Shown piece by piece: positions 13,707-21,800 of a DNA stretch of 21,838 bases. The stretch spans positions 1 through 21,838 of the forward strand of contig JAGOCT010000002.1 in the NCBI GenBank assembly GCA_017998585.1. The letters are read 5' to 3'. The notes beneath the pieces were generated by a model. The model had not been told where the DNA came from. It saw only the letters and a program-made list of their open reading frames with translations, and did not search any database. Numbering within the stretch: the first letter of the stretch is position 1; every line of letters starts with the position of its first letter. Source of the DNA: Candidatus Cloacimonadota bacterium. GTDB lineage: Bacteria > Cloacimonadota > Cloacimonadia > Cloacimonadales > WRIO01. The position numbers were made by a program, and so were the translations under genes.

Positions 13707-16022
13707 GTGAAAAAAATGAATATTTTAAAAGGAAAAATAGCTCATCTGCTGATAGTTATTATGCTTATAATCTGTGGTGTATTAGCGATCTATACAACCA
13801 TAGACATTATTCTCTTTAACAGGCTTAATTATTATACGCAACAAATAATAAATTATCAGAAGATTACTGAGGATGTTAGAAATGTTATTTTGATGTTTGA
13901 TGAAGTCGAATTGAATACAAATCAACTCTTATTGGGTTATCATGCTGTAAGTTCTGAAAATTCAGTTTCTAATTTGCTTGTTATTCAACTCAGATTAAAA
14001 AAAATACGTGATTCTTATCTTTTTCTAAATGAAGAAACTATCGATAAGCTCATGCGTATTGAGATGAATTTAAATGATTTAAAAAATATTATCGCTTTTC
14101 ATGATACAAATGTTTCAAATGAACTTGAAATAAAAGAGTTAAACGAGTTGTTTTTTATAACTCGATTGATGTTTAGACAAGTTGATAAAATCCTGTATGA
14201 GAAGAATAATTTTTATCACAACAAAATACAGTCCGTACTTTTACAAAACAATATTTTTAGACATTCAATTATTTTAATTGTTATTTTATTCAGTATTTTG
14301 ATTTATGTTTTTAGAAAAATTTTTAAAAAGAGAATTCACTCTTTAGTTTCAGTATTTAGTTTCCCAGAGAAATATTTAAATGGCGCAATGACTTATGATT
14401 ATCACGATGAGTTTAAGGAATTAGTGAGTAACTTTCTAACAACCCATCAGGAAAATTCTAAAAATATAAAAGAAATACGTTTTTTACAAGATTATCTGAA
14501 TGATGTGATAGAATCAATGCCTTCTATCGTGATATCGTTAAATAATGATTTACAAATATACCGATTTAATAAAATGTTGCTAAAAGCAATAGATTTAACA
14601 CCTGGAGAAATTTTCAATAAACCTGTTTTTCATGTATTTCCAAAACTAAATCAGTATAAAGAGGACTTCTTCAAGGTCTTGGGTAAACACCAGATTATAC
14701 ATTTGGATAAAATCAACGTTGTTTCAAATAGTGACAATTGTTACAATATCACATTATTCCCTGTCAAGAATAAAGATTCTTATGATATTGTACTCAGAAT
14801 GGACGATATAACCGATTTAAATAAAAAAGACAAACAATTACAACAAGCACAAAAAATGGAATCTATCGGAACCCTTGCCGGGGGATTAGCTCATGATTTT
14901 AACAACATTTTGGGTGGAATTGTGGGCACGCTTTCTATCCTTCAGTATAAAGTAACAGAAGAAAAAGAAACTAACAGTGATTTTATACATCAACAACTTA
15001 ATCTGATGCAGGAGTTAACTGAACGTGCGACTGATTTGGTAAAGCAATTGTTAACTCTTTCCAGAAAAAATGAAATCAGTTTAGTCACAATTGATTTGAA
15101 TTCAGCAATAAAAAGAGTTTATAAAATTTGTAATAATTCATTTGACAAAAGTATAACTTTTAACATAGAATTGACTAATCAACCGCATTTCATTAAAGGT
15201 GATATCAGTCAGATTGATCAAATTCTGCTTAATCTGTTTATAAATGCAGGCCATGCAATGACAATCATGCGAAAATCAGATGAAAAACAAGGGGGAACTC
15301 TATCTGTCAGAATATCTGAAGTTTTCGCAGATAAAAGTTTTATCAATACTCATCCGGATTGTCAGAGTCATCATTTCTGGTTGATTAGCATTAGTGATAC
15401 AGGCGTTGGTATTCCAAAAGAAAATCTGAGTAAGATTTTCGATCCATTTTTTACTACAAAAGGGAATAATGTAGGGACAGGATTGGGCTTATCAATGGTA
15501 TATAATATCATACATCAGCATAATGGATTTGTTGATATATATTCAGAACCTGGAGTCGGTACAACTTTTAATCTTTTCTTTCCTGTTTTTAGTAAAAGTA
15601 GTGAAACAGAACTTGAAAATATCAATAATCAGTTGATAAGTGGCAACGGTAAAATCTTAATTATTGAAGATGATGTCATTATCAATAACATCACCAGTTC
15701 CATCCTGAATGAGTGTGGCTATTCAATAATCAATGTTATTGATGCAGAAGAAGGTTTAAGAATTTATTTAGAAAAGGGAGCCCTTTATTTTGATTTAATT
15801 ATTATTGATTTGATTATGCCAAAAATTTCAGGAGTTGACCTTTGTAAAAAAATATTTGCGGTTGATAAGAGAGAGAGAATTGTGTTAACATCTGGTTTCC
15901 ATCAGGATGAACGAATTAAAACCGCAATGGAATACGGGGTAAGAGGATTTATTTCAAAACCTTTTACTATGCAGCATTTAACACAGATTGTTTCAGAATA
16001 TATTCACTCAAAAAGAGATTAG
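13707..16022 (+). CDS. Hybrid sensor histidine kinase with receiver domain
   Basis: This 771-residue inner-membrane kinase has transmembrane helices at about 11-37 and 185-202 around a mostly helical periplasmic region of roughly 145 residues. A PAS domain (about 262-370) is followed by the H-box AGGLAHDFNN with His396, and the ATPase with its N box at Asn513, DTGVG (564-568), FDPFFTTK and GTGLGLS (590-596). The receiver (about 648-765) has Asp655-Asp656, phospho-acceptor Asp701 and Lys751. The start is GTG 13707, which has AAGGG 6 bases upstream; the in-frame ATG at 13716 is too far from it. It lies 14 bases after the NMT1-like gene, so the binding protein probably presents ligand to the kinase's periplasmic domain. 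No separate DNA-binding regulator is adjacent. Confidence 0.93.
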   Translation: MKKMNILKGKIAHLLIVIMLIICGVLAIYTTIDIILFNRLNYYTQQIINYQKITEDVRNVILMFDEVELNTNQLLLGYHAVSSENSVSNLLVIQLRLKKIRDSYLFLNEETIDKLMRIEMNLNDLKNIIAFHDTNVSNELEIKELNELFFITRLMFRQVDKILYEKNNFYHNKIQSVLLQNNIFRHSIILIVILFSILIYVFRKIFKKRIHSLVSVFSFPEKYLNGAMTYDYHDEFKELVSNFLTTHQENSKNIKEIRFLQDYLNDVIESMPSIVISLNNDLQIYRFNKMLLKAIDLTPGEIFNKPVFHVFPKLNQYKEDFFKVLGKHQIIHLDKINVVSNSDNCYNITLFPVKNKDSYDIVLRMDDITDLNKKDKQLQQAQKMESIGTLAGGLAHDFNNILGGIVGTLSILQYKVTEEKETNSDFIHQQLNLMQELTERATDLVKQLLTLSRKNEISLVTIDLNSAIKRVYKICNNSFDKSITFNIELTNQPHFIKGDISQIDQILLNLFINAGHAMTIMRKSDEKQGGTLSVRISEVFADKSFINTHPDCQSHHFWLISISDTGVGIPKENLSKIFDPFFTTKGNNVGTGLGLSMVYNIIHQHNGFVDIYSEPGVGTTFNLFFPVFSKSSETELENINNQLISGNGKILIIEDDVIINNITSSILNECGYSIINVIDAEEGLRIYLEKGALYFDLIIIDLIMPKISGVDLCKKIFAVDKRERIVLTSGFHQDERIKTAMEYGVRGFISKPFTMQHLTQIVSEYIHSKRD

Positions 16023-16023
16023 C

Positions 16024-17778
16024 ATGTCATTATACGAATCAAATATAACTCTGATAAAAAAACATCCGGCTCAGTTTCACATTAATACATTTGCAAAACA
16101 ATACCTCTTTAAGTATATTTATGAAAAAACGAATGAAGATAACTACTCTTTAAAAATTGTATTTCAAAGTCAGTCAGAACAAAGTTATCAGATTCATAGT
16201 GCATATACTCCAGAGAAAGAAGCCAGTTTGATTTGTGATAGATTTTTTTCAGAAAATCAAAATATTTTGATCACAGGTTTTGGAATGGGATATCATATTG
16301 AAGCTCTTTCAAAAAAATATCCAGATAAAACACTGATTATTATAGAAAATGATATGGATTTATTCTTAAGCAGTTTATCTTATATTGACTTAAGAAAATT
16401 TGTAAATTTCTATTTTATAATCGCTTATCCTGATTACATGGTGATGGATATCGTTTCACAAATTTTGATTGATAAATCTAATACCAGAGAATTCGATATC
16501 TATGAGTTAAAACCATATCTCAGAATACATCAATCCTATTATCAATTTATCATGAAACACTTAAAAAATGAAAAAATATATGATTTAAGTCCTCAATGGT
16601 TTTATCCAAAATTTAAAAATGCAACAACTCCTGTAAAGATATTGTTTATTGATTCCTCTTATGTACTTACAAAAGAATGTTTGTTTGCAATTCAAGAAAC
16701 TGGACATCAGGTTCATTACATTCATATCGATGATAAACAGACTGATTATGAAGTATTTGTGAGGAAACTAATGCTGGACATCAATCAGTTTAAACCTGAT
16801 TTTATTCTAACGATAAATCACCTGGGTTTTGATAAAGAAGGCCGTTTAACAGACCTTTTAAGTGAAATGCATATCCCTTATGCTTCTTGGTTTGTGGATA
16901 GTCCCAATGTGATACTTTCTTGTTTTAAACAAAATATATCTGATTATTGCAGTATTTTTGTATGGGACAGGGATTATATAGATGACTTGATTAAAACTGG
17001 ATACCCTTATGTAGATTATTTACCCCTGGCTACATCATCAGATATCTTTTATCCAAAATCTCTCAGTAAAATATACGATGTTTCTTTTGTAGGGTCGAGT
17101 ATGGTTTATGCTACCCATAAAAATATGAAATCATTCATACATCGTCCTGATTTATTACACATTCTGGAAGACGTTTCAAATGAATTTATAAGGTTGAAGA
17201 CACGTCATGTAGAACATGCCGTAAAAAAGCTTACTTCAGGTCATACTGAGATTTTTTTTGAAGATAATGATCAGAAAGATGATTTTTATGCCGCTGTACT
17301 ATGGAGATCGACCCAAAAATACAGATTATCAGGTCTCTTGGAATTAGAAACTTTTTCACCGGTGATAAGCGGTGATGAAAATTGGCAACGCCTGCTCCCT
17401 TTTAGTTTTAGAAAATTGCCTGAAAGATGGTATTATGAAGATTTAGCTGATTTTTATAATCAGAGTAAGATCAATTTTAATATGACGAGTCTTCAAATGA
17501 AGAATGCTGTAAATCAAAGGGTATTTGATGTGCCTGCATGTGGAGGATTTATTCTGACTGATTATAAAGAACAATTGAATGAGATTTACGATTTAAGTAA
17601 TGATATTGCTTATTTCAAAGAAATAGGAGAAATTAAAGAATTAGTGAAATATTACCTTGCTAATTTGAACGTATGTGAAAAAATGGCAAGTAATGCAAGA
17701 AATAAAGTATTGAAAGCTCATACTTATGCTCATAGAATAAATGAAATGATCAATATTATGAAAAAAAGATATCAATAA
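16024..17778 (+). CDS. CgeB/DUF3880-type glycosyltransferase with Maf-like N-terminal domain
   Basis: From ATG 16024 the protein has 584 residues; the frame extends upstream to 15988 inside the kinase gene, but 16024, one base after the kinase stop, is the better start. Residues about 77-200 form a Rossmann-like region with ILITGFGMGYHIEAL (GFGMGYH at 85-91), resembling the core of Maf/DUF115 motility-associated glycosyltransferases. From about 203 (PVKILFIDSSY) it matches the DUF3880/CgeB family, with YASWFVDSP and the C-terminal RVFDVPACGGFILTDY (near 500) typical of GT4-like donor-binding folds. It is probably cytoplasmic and modifies a surface polymer or protein; donor and acceptor are unknown. 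Its position suggests cotranscription with the sensor pair. No transmembrane segment is seen. Confidence 0.8.
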   Translation: MSLYESNITLIKKHPAQFHINTFAKQYLFKYIYEKTNEDNYSLKIVFQSQSEQSYQIHSAYTPEKEASLICDRFFSENQNILITGFGMGYHIEALSKKYPDKTLIIIENDMDLFLSSLSYIDLRKFVNFYFIIAYPDYMVMDIVSQILIDKSNTREFDIYELKPYLRIHQSYYQFIMKHLKNEKIYDLSPQWFYPKFKNATTPVKILFIDSSYVLTKECLFAIQETGHQVHYIHIDDKQTDYEVFVRKLMLDINQFKPDFILTINHLGFDKEGRLTDLLSEMHIPYASWFVDSPNVILSCFKQNISDYCSIFVWDRDYIDDLIKTGYPYVDYLPLATSSDIFYPKSLSKIYDVSFVGSSMVYATHKNMKSFIHRPDLLHILEDVSNEFIRLKTRHVEHAVKKLTSGHTEIFFEDNDQKDDFYAAVLWRSTQKYRLSGLLELETFSPVISGDENWQRLLPFSFRKLPERWYYEDLADFYNQSKINFNMTSLQMKNAVNQRVFDVPACGGFILTDYKEQLNEIYDLSNDIAYFKEIGEIKELVKYYLANLNVCEKMASNARNKVLKAHTYAHRINEMINIMKKRYQ

Positions 17779-17784
17779 AATAAA

Positions 17785-17801
17785 TCAGGCAATTTACCTG
17801 A
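17785..17801 (+). other. Small stem-loop between the glycosyltransferase and cyclophilin genes
   Basis: TCAGG (17785-17789) pairs with CCTGA (17797-17801) around a 7-nt loop. There is no T-run after it, so it is not a canonical terminator. It lies 6 bp ahead of the cyclophilin ribosome-binding site and could affect message stability or do nothing. Confidence 0.25.
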
Positions 17802-17817
17802 CAGAAATGGAGAAACA

Positions 17818-18642
17818 ATGAAGCATATCAAATGGTTAATGCTTGTACTCACACTAATAATACTAATAGGAGTTAAAATGCTGGATGCAGAAAAAACAAA
17901 ATTTAAAGTCATTATGAAAACTAATATGGCTGACATTGAACTTGAACTTGATCGCGAAATTGCCCCAAAAACAGTTGATAATTTCATTGGGCTTGCAAAT
18001 GGAACTAAAGAATGGAAGGATCCAAAAACTGGAGAAACCGTCAAAAAGGCTTTTTATAATGGATTAACTTTTCACAGGGTAATCAAGGATTTTATGATTC
18101 AGGGTGGTTGTCCCATTGGAAATGGAACCGGCGGACCCGGTTACTCTTTTGAAGATGAAACTTATAGTTACGGAGAACCCTTAATTGGCGCAATAGATTC
18201 TCCTGAAAATGCTTACAGAATTTATACAGATGTATTGATTCCTTATTTCAGAAAGAATCCTAATCCTGCGTCTATGGACTCAACATTAGTTTCTTTGGTT
18301 CAGGAATGTCAGGAACAAAAAAGTCCTGCTCCACTAATGAAAAATAATTACGAATTTTATTATGAAAAAACTCAAAGTAAACCTATCAATAAAATTACAG
18401 GCTTATCTGCAAGTGTTGATTACGGTACAATATGTATGGCTAATTCTGGTCCTAATACAAATGGCTCTCAATTTTTTATTGTAACTAAAAAAGAAGGTTG
18501 TAATTGGTTGAATGGTAAACATACCGTTTTTGGAAAAGTAGTAAAAGGTATGGATATTGTACATAAGATTGAGGATGTAGATAAAGATGCAGGTGATAAA
18601 CCAAAAAAACCAGTGATTATCGAACAAGTCATTGTGATGTAA
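17818..18642 (+). CDS. Cyclophilin-type peptidyl-prolyl cis-trans isomerase, exported, with a large insertion
   Basis: This 274-residue protein assists folding by isomerising X-Pro bonds. It starts with a Sec-type signal (basic start, hydrophobic 6-19, cleavage possibly after LDA at 22-24). The cyclophilin core is clear: FHRVIKDFMIQGG (85-97, Arg87, Phe92, Gln95), GTGGPGYSFEDE (103-114), MANSGPNTNGSQFFI (207-221), and GKHTVFGKVVKGMDIV (233-248). Between 114 and 202, where a typical bacterial cyclophilin has some 15-20 residues, this one has about 88, an insertion of roughly 70. TGGAG (17808-17812) serves ATG 17818. A second good site, AGGAG (17868-17872), precedes in-frame ATG 17878 and would give a form lacking most of the signal. 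It follows the glycosyltransferase by 39 bp with no promoter recognised. Confidence 0.93.
   Translation: MKHIKWLMLVLTLIILIGVKMLDAEKTKFKVIMKTNMADIELELDREIAPKTVDNFIGLANGTKEWKDPKTGETVKKAFYNGLTFHRVIKDFMIQGGCPIGNGTGGPGYSFEDETYSYGEPLIGAIDSPENAYRIYTDVLIPYFRKNPNPASMDSTLVSLVQECQEQKSPAPLMKNNYEFYYEKTQSKPINKITGLSASVDYGTICMANSGPNTNGSQFFIVTKKEGCNWLNGKHTVFGKVVKGMDIVHKIEDVDKDAGDKPKKPVIIEQVIVM
17868..17880 (+). promoter_or_regulatory. Internal ribosome-binding site and second start codon in the cyclophilin gene
   Basis: AGGAG (17868-17872), 5 bases, ATG (17878-17880), in frame at codon 21. It is at least as strong as the site at the annotated start. Initiation here would leave MLDAEKTKFK and then the full catalytic domain, with no hydrophobic signal. 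Confidence 0.45.
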
Positions 18643-18673
18643 ATACTACATGTCTTTGACCTCATATTTTAAT

Positions 18674-18705
18674 GCTGGTAGCTTGCCCATCAGTAAGTTG
18701 CCAGC
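18674..18705 (+). other. Stem-loop between the cyclophilin and TPR genes
   Basis: GCTGGTAGCTT (18674-18684) pairs with AAGTTGCCAGC (18695-18705) as RNA through 11 pairs, two of them G-U, around a 10-nt loop. It ends in TTATTG, not a clean T-run, so it is at best a weak terminator. An mRNA stabiliser or attenuator is equally possible. TTGACC at 18656-18661 could be a -35, but no good -10 follows. Confidence 0.45.
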
Positions 18706-18727
18706 TTATTGATACAAAGGAAAAAAA

Positions 18728-20452
18728 ATGAATAAAAAAATGCTGATTATTATAATGACTCTGACTTTCAGCATATTGTTCGCTCAATATGACGAAAAAA
18801 AGATTATGTTTAATCAGGCTCAGTCATTTGAAAATATGAATCAGCTGACGCGTGCGCAACAAATTTATAAAGATTTATTAAAAAAGTATCCTCAGGATCA
18901 GGAAGTTGTGCAGAAACTCTTTTATAATTATATTAGAGTATCTGATTTGCAGAATGCGAGTATCTTACTAGAAGATAAAAAGCCTATTTTAAATCAGACT
19001 TTTTATACTCAAAGTAAAATTCTTCTGTTATGCAAAGATAACCGTATCAGTGAAGCTGAAAGTTTAGCAGATAGTTTTATAAGTGAAAATCCAAACTTAA
19101 TAAATAACTATCAATCGATCGCTTCAACTTTTGAACAAAATAATCTATTTGAAATTGCAGCCAAATATTATAAACAAGCCAGGAAGATATCTCATAATGA
19201 GACTATCTTTGCACTGGAGTTATCTAATACTTACTATCAGCTTCAAGACTACCAGGCGACTATAAAAGAATCAGTAGTTTTGATTATTCAGAATAAAGCT
19301 TATGTATATTATGTTACATCAAGATTTAAGGAAATTGTTAATAGAGATTCTTTAATGATTGATGAAATTCAAAGAAACTGTGAGCATAATGATACTGAAG
19401 AGGTTAGAGAATTGTATGCTTTAAGCCTTGTCGAGTTAAAACAATACCAAAAAGCGTTATCAATATATGACAATCTCAACACAGAGAAATTTATCCGTTT
19501 TTGTGATGAGTTGTATGCAAATTCGCTATTAGATTACGCGCTTCAAGGCTATGAAATGATTTTAAAAAAAGTGAATCAGCCAATCCTGATTGGTGATATG
19601 AAGTTAAAAATGGCAAAGGTATATCTGAGTAGGAAGGATATAAATAGTGCAAAAAATTATCTTAATCAGATAATCTCCATGAATGAACTCACTAATCAAC
19701 AAAATCTTTATAAAACAAAAGTTCATAGAGAATCTCGAGAAATAATGGCAAGTGTCCTGATAATGGATAATGCTGATAAAGATAAAGTTTTATCTGCTTT
19801 CAACGATGCTGAAAAATACATCTTTAATCAAAATGATAAGAAGAATATTGCTTTTAAAAAAGTTCATTATCTCAGTATGAAGGAAGAATATACTGAAGCC
19901 GAAAAACTCCTTGATAATACATTAAAAGGAGAAGAATATGGCTCTGTTATCATCGCAAAAAGTCTCTATTTCAGATATGAATTGTATTTAATGAAGAATG
20001 ATGTTAAAGTGGATTCTATGATGACCGAATATATCCTTTTTTCACCTGAAGATAATGCAATAAATGATATGCTCTTTCTTTCTTTATTCGTCAAAAATCT
20101 ACCCAAGGAAAAACAGAATACTTTTTTAAAAGCATATCGGTATAAACAACTCTATCAGGACTCTCTTGCAACAAGTTTACTTCAAACAATTCTGGATGAT
20201 TTTCAAAATGATGAACTTAAATTGTTACTCGCAGAATGGTATATTTCTGATTTGAAGTATGATAAAGCTTTAGTTCTCTATAATGGAAAATTTGATAATG
20301 AAGTATATCAGGAATTTGCAAAATTAGAAGCTGTAAAAATAGAAACAGAAAAAGAATTCAGACGTAATCAGATTACAGATTACCTGAAAAATACACCAAA
20401 CAGTGTGTTTTCGCCTTTATTCAGACAACTATTAGTAAAAAAAATCATGTAA
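18728..20452 (+). CDS. Exported tetratricopeptide-repeat protein
   Basis: The 574-residue protein starts with a clean signal peptide (basic MNKK, hydrophobic 5-18, likely cleaved at about FA-QYDE, 19/20). The mature part is almost entirely helical with repeated TPR-like units. The first is readable as FNQAQSFENMNQLTRAQQIYKDLLKKYPQDQEV (about 28-60); others appear near 125-165 (SIASTFEQNNLFEIAAKYYKQARK), 235-260 (ALSLVELKQYQKALSIYDNL), and around 500-530. Such proteins are scaffolds for envelope complexes; no enzyme motif is visible. AAAGGA precedes the ATG. The cupin gene follows after 13 bases, so they may share a message. The specific function is not recognisable. Confidence 0.8.
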   Translation: MNKKMLIIIMTLTFSILFAQYDEKKIMFNQAQSFENMNQLTRAQQIYKDLLKKYPQDQEVVQKLFYNYIRVSDLQNASILLEDKKPILNQTFYTQSKILLLCKDNRISEAESLADSFISENPNLINNYQSIASTFEQNNLFEIAAKYYKQARKISHNETIFALELSNTYYQLQDYQATIKESVVLIIQNKAYVYYVTSRFKEIVNRDSLMIDEIQRNCEHNDTEEVRELYALSLVELKQYQKALSIYDNLNTEKFIRFCDELYANSLLDYALQGYEMILKKVNQPILIGDMKLKMAKVYLSRKDINSAKNYLNQIISMNELTNQQNLYKTKVHRESREIMASVLIMDNADKDKVLSAFNDAEKYIFNQNDKKNIAFKKVHYLSMKEEYTEAEKLLDNTLKGEEYGSVIIAKSLYFRYELYLMKNDVKVDSMMTEYILFSPEDNAINDMLFLSLFVKNLPKEKQNTFLKAYRYKQLYQDSLATSLLQTILDDFQNDELKLLLAEWYISDLKYDKALVLYNGKFDNEVYQEFAKLEAVKIETEKEFRRNQITDYLKNTPNSVFSPLFRQLLVKKIM

Positions 20453-20465
20453 TCGGGAGGTTGAT

Positions 20466-20732
20466 ATGATTAGTATAAAAAAGCTTAGCACGGATGATTT
20501 TAAGAAAATGCAGATTAATGAGTGGTCTGTATGGGAAAAAGAAGTTTCTGTATTTGACTGGTATTATGATTGTGTAGAAGAATGTTATATTCTGAATGGA
20601 GAAATTGAGATTACAGATGAAAACAATCAGGTTCATAAGTTGCATGAAAATGATTTTGTACGTTTTGATAAAGGACTAAAATGCAAATGGAAAATTATCA
20701 AACCTGTTAAAAAACATTACCGCTTTTTATAG
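20466..20732 (+). CDS. Small single-domain cupin protein
   Basis: This 88-residue protein is one compact cupin (Cupin_3/DUF861-like) barrel. The sequence EECYILNGEIEITDENN (about 38-54) is the first cupin motif, with Glu and Cys where many cupins carry metal-binding His, and HENDFVRFDKGLKCKWKI (about 60-77) the second. Only His57, His60 and the late His84 are present, so a canonical His3-Glu metal site is not evident. Related small cupins bind small molecules or act in sugar and amine metabolism; the substrate here cannot be told. GGGAGG (20455-20460) provides a strong ribosome-binding site for ATG 20466. It lies between the TPR gene and the lipoprotein gene with short gaps on both sides. Confidence 0.78.
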   Translation: MISIKKLSTDDFKKMQINEWSVWEKEVSVFDWYYDCVEECYILNGEIEITDENNQVHKLHENDFVRFDKGLKCKWKIIKPVKKHYRFL

Positions 20733-20740
20733 GAGTTATC

Positions 20741-21745
20741 ATGAGAACAAAAATAATCCTTCTTCTGTTACTTTTACTAAGCATGATGTCGTGTAAACTG
20801 ACAAACAATACTCCAAGTAATAATTTACCAGATGATACTGGCAGTTTTGACATTGTATCAGGTGTTTCAGTAGTCAATTCAGCAACAGCACTGACTCTTG
20901 ATTATCCATATCTTTTTGTATCTGATGGGAATGCCCGATTAACCTGTGTCGATGTGATGACTCCCTGGCACATTGAACGAATTTCATCTCTTAATTTCTT
21001 CAATAATTCTTCAGATCCAATACTTGATTTAGTCAGAGATTCCAGAAATATGATTTACGCAGGAATGGGGAATTCTGGTTTCTTTACTTTAAATACATCA
21101 AATCCTTATTCTCTGAATGTACAGAGTTTTAATACAGATATCAAATGTAAAAGCTTGAGTATAGACGAAAATAATGGTTATGGTAATCTGTTGGCAATCT
21201 CAGGAGACAGCTTCTGGAAAATTTATGAAATCATCGGTGCCGGTCAAATTCTACAACTGAGTTCTCAGGAATTTATGTCAGAAAAAAACTATAAAAAGAT
21301 ACATATTGATTATCCCTATATGTATTTAGGATCAAATTTCTCAGTTGATATCTATGATATTAGTAATCCCTTTTTACCACAACTGATCAAATCAGAAACA
21401 TTATATTATTTTAAAGATTTCAAATTTGTTGGTGATAGAATGTTAGTTTTAACCAATAACCAGTTGATATTTTACGATGTATCTAATCCTTATTATGCAA
21501 ATTTACTTACTCAATACACATTCAATATATCTCCAACTAGTTTTTTCTGTGAAAATGGAAATCTGCTGATTTCCTTTGATAATAAACAAATGCTTCATTA
21601 TGTTATCTCTGATCAATATGCGCTTACTGAAATTTCATCCATTCAGTTTGACCATCTGGTTCAGGATATTGAATACTATGAAGGCTATTATTTTTTAGCT
21701 TGCAGAGATTATGGTGTTTTGTGTTTACAATTAGATGGTTACTAA
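20741..21745 (+). CDS. LVIVD-repeat lipoprotein
   Basis: The 334-residue product begins with a lipoprotein signal (MRTK, then poly-Leu, then SMMSC with the lipidated Cys18), so it is anchored in the outer or inner membrane facing out of the cytoplasm. The mature part shows LVIVD-type repeats that build a beta-propeller: LFVSDGNARLTCVDVMTPW (near 58), YMYLGSNFSVDIYDISNPFLP (near 193), and LVLTNNQLIFYDVSNPY (near 235), with weaker units between and at the end (YYFLACRDYGVLCLQL). Such proteins are common in surface-rich anaerobes and presumably bind proteins or glycans. GGAG (20731-20734) precedes the ATG, which is only 8 bases after the cupin stop, so these genes are probably cotranscribed. The role is unknown. 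Confidence 0.82.
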   Translation: MRTKIILLLLLLLSMMSCKLTNNTPSNNLPDDTGSFDIVSGVSVVNSATALTLDYPYLFVSDGNARLTCVDVMTPWHIERISSLNFFNNSSDPILDLVRDSRNMIYAGMGNSGFFTLNTSNPYSLNVQSFNTDIKCKSLSIDENNGYGNLLAISGDSFWKIYEIIGAGQILQLSSQEFMSEKNYKKIHIDYPYMYLGSNFSVDIYDISNPFLPQLIKSETLYYFKDFKFVGDRMLVLTNNQLIFYDVSNPYYANLLTQYTFNISPTSFFCENGNLLISFDNKQMLHYVISDQYALTEISSIQFDHLVQDIEYYEGYYFLACRDYGVLCLQLDGY

Positions 21746-21800
21746 TAGATAAAGTCTTTTTTCTTAATAATACTTAGGAACTTTCTGAAGGATTGATGAG

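Noticed and set aside
15988..16023. ATG 15988 as start of the glycosyltransferase
   Set aside because: This would overlap the kinase receiver's last codons by 35 bases with no good ribosome-binding site; ATG 16024 directly follows the kinase stop.
17772..18044. Minus-strand open frame opposite the cyclophilin start
   Set aside because: It is antisense to the cyclophilin gene, rich in Ser/Phe/Ile as expected of a shadow frame, and without a recognisable domain.
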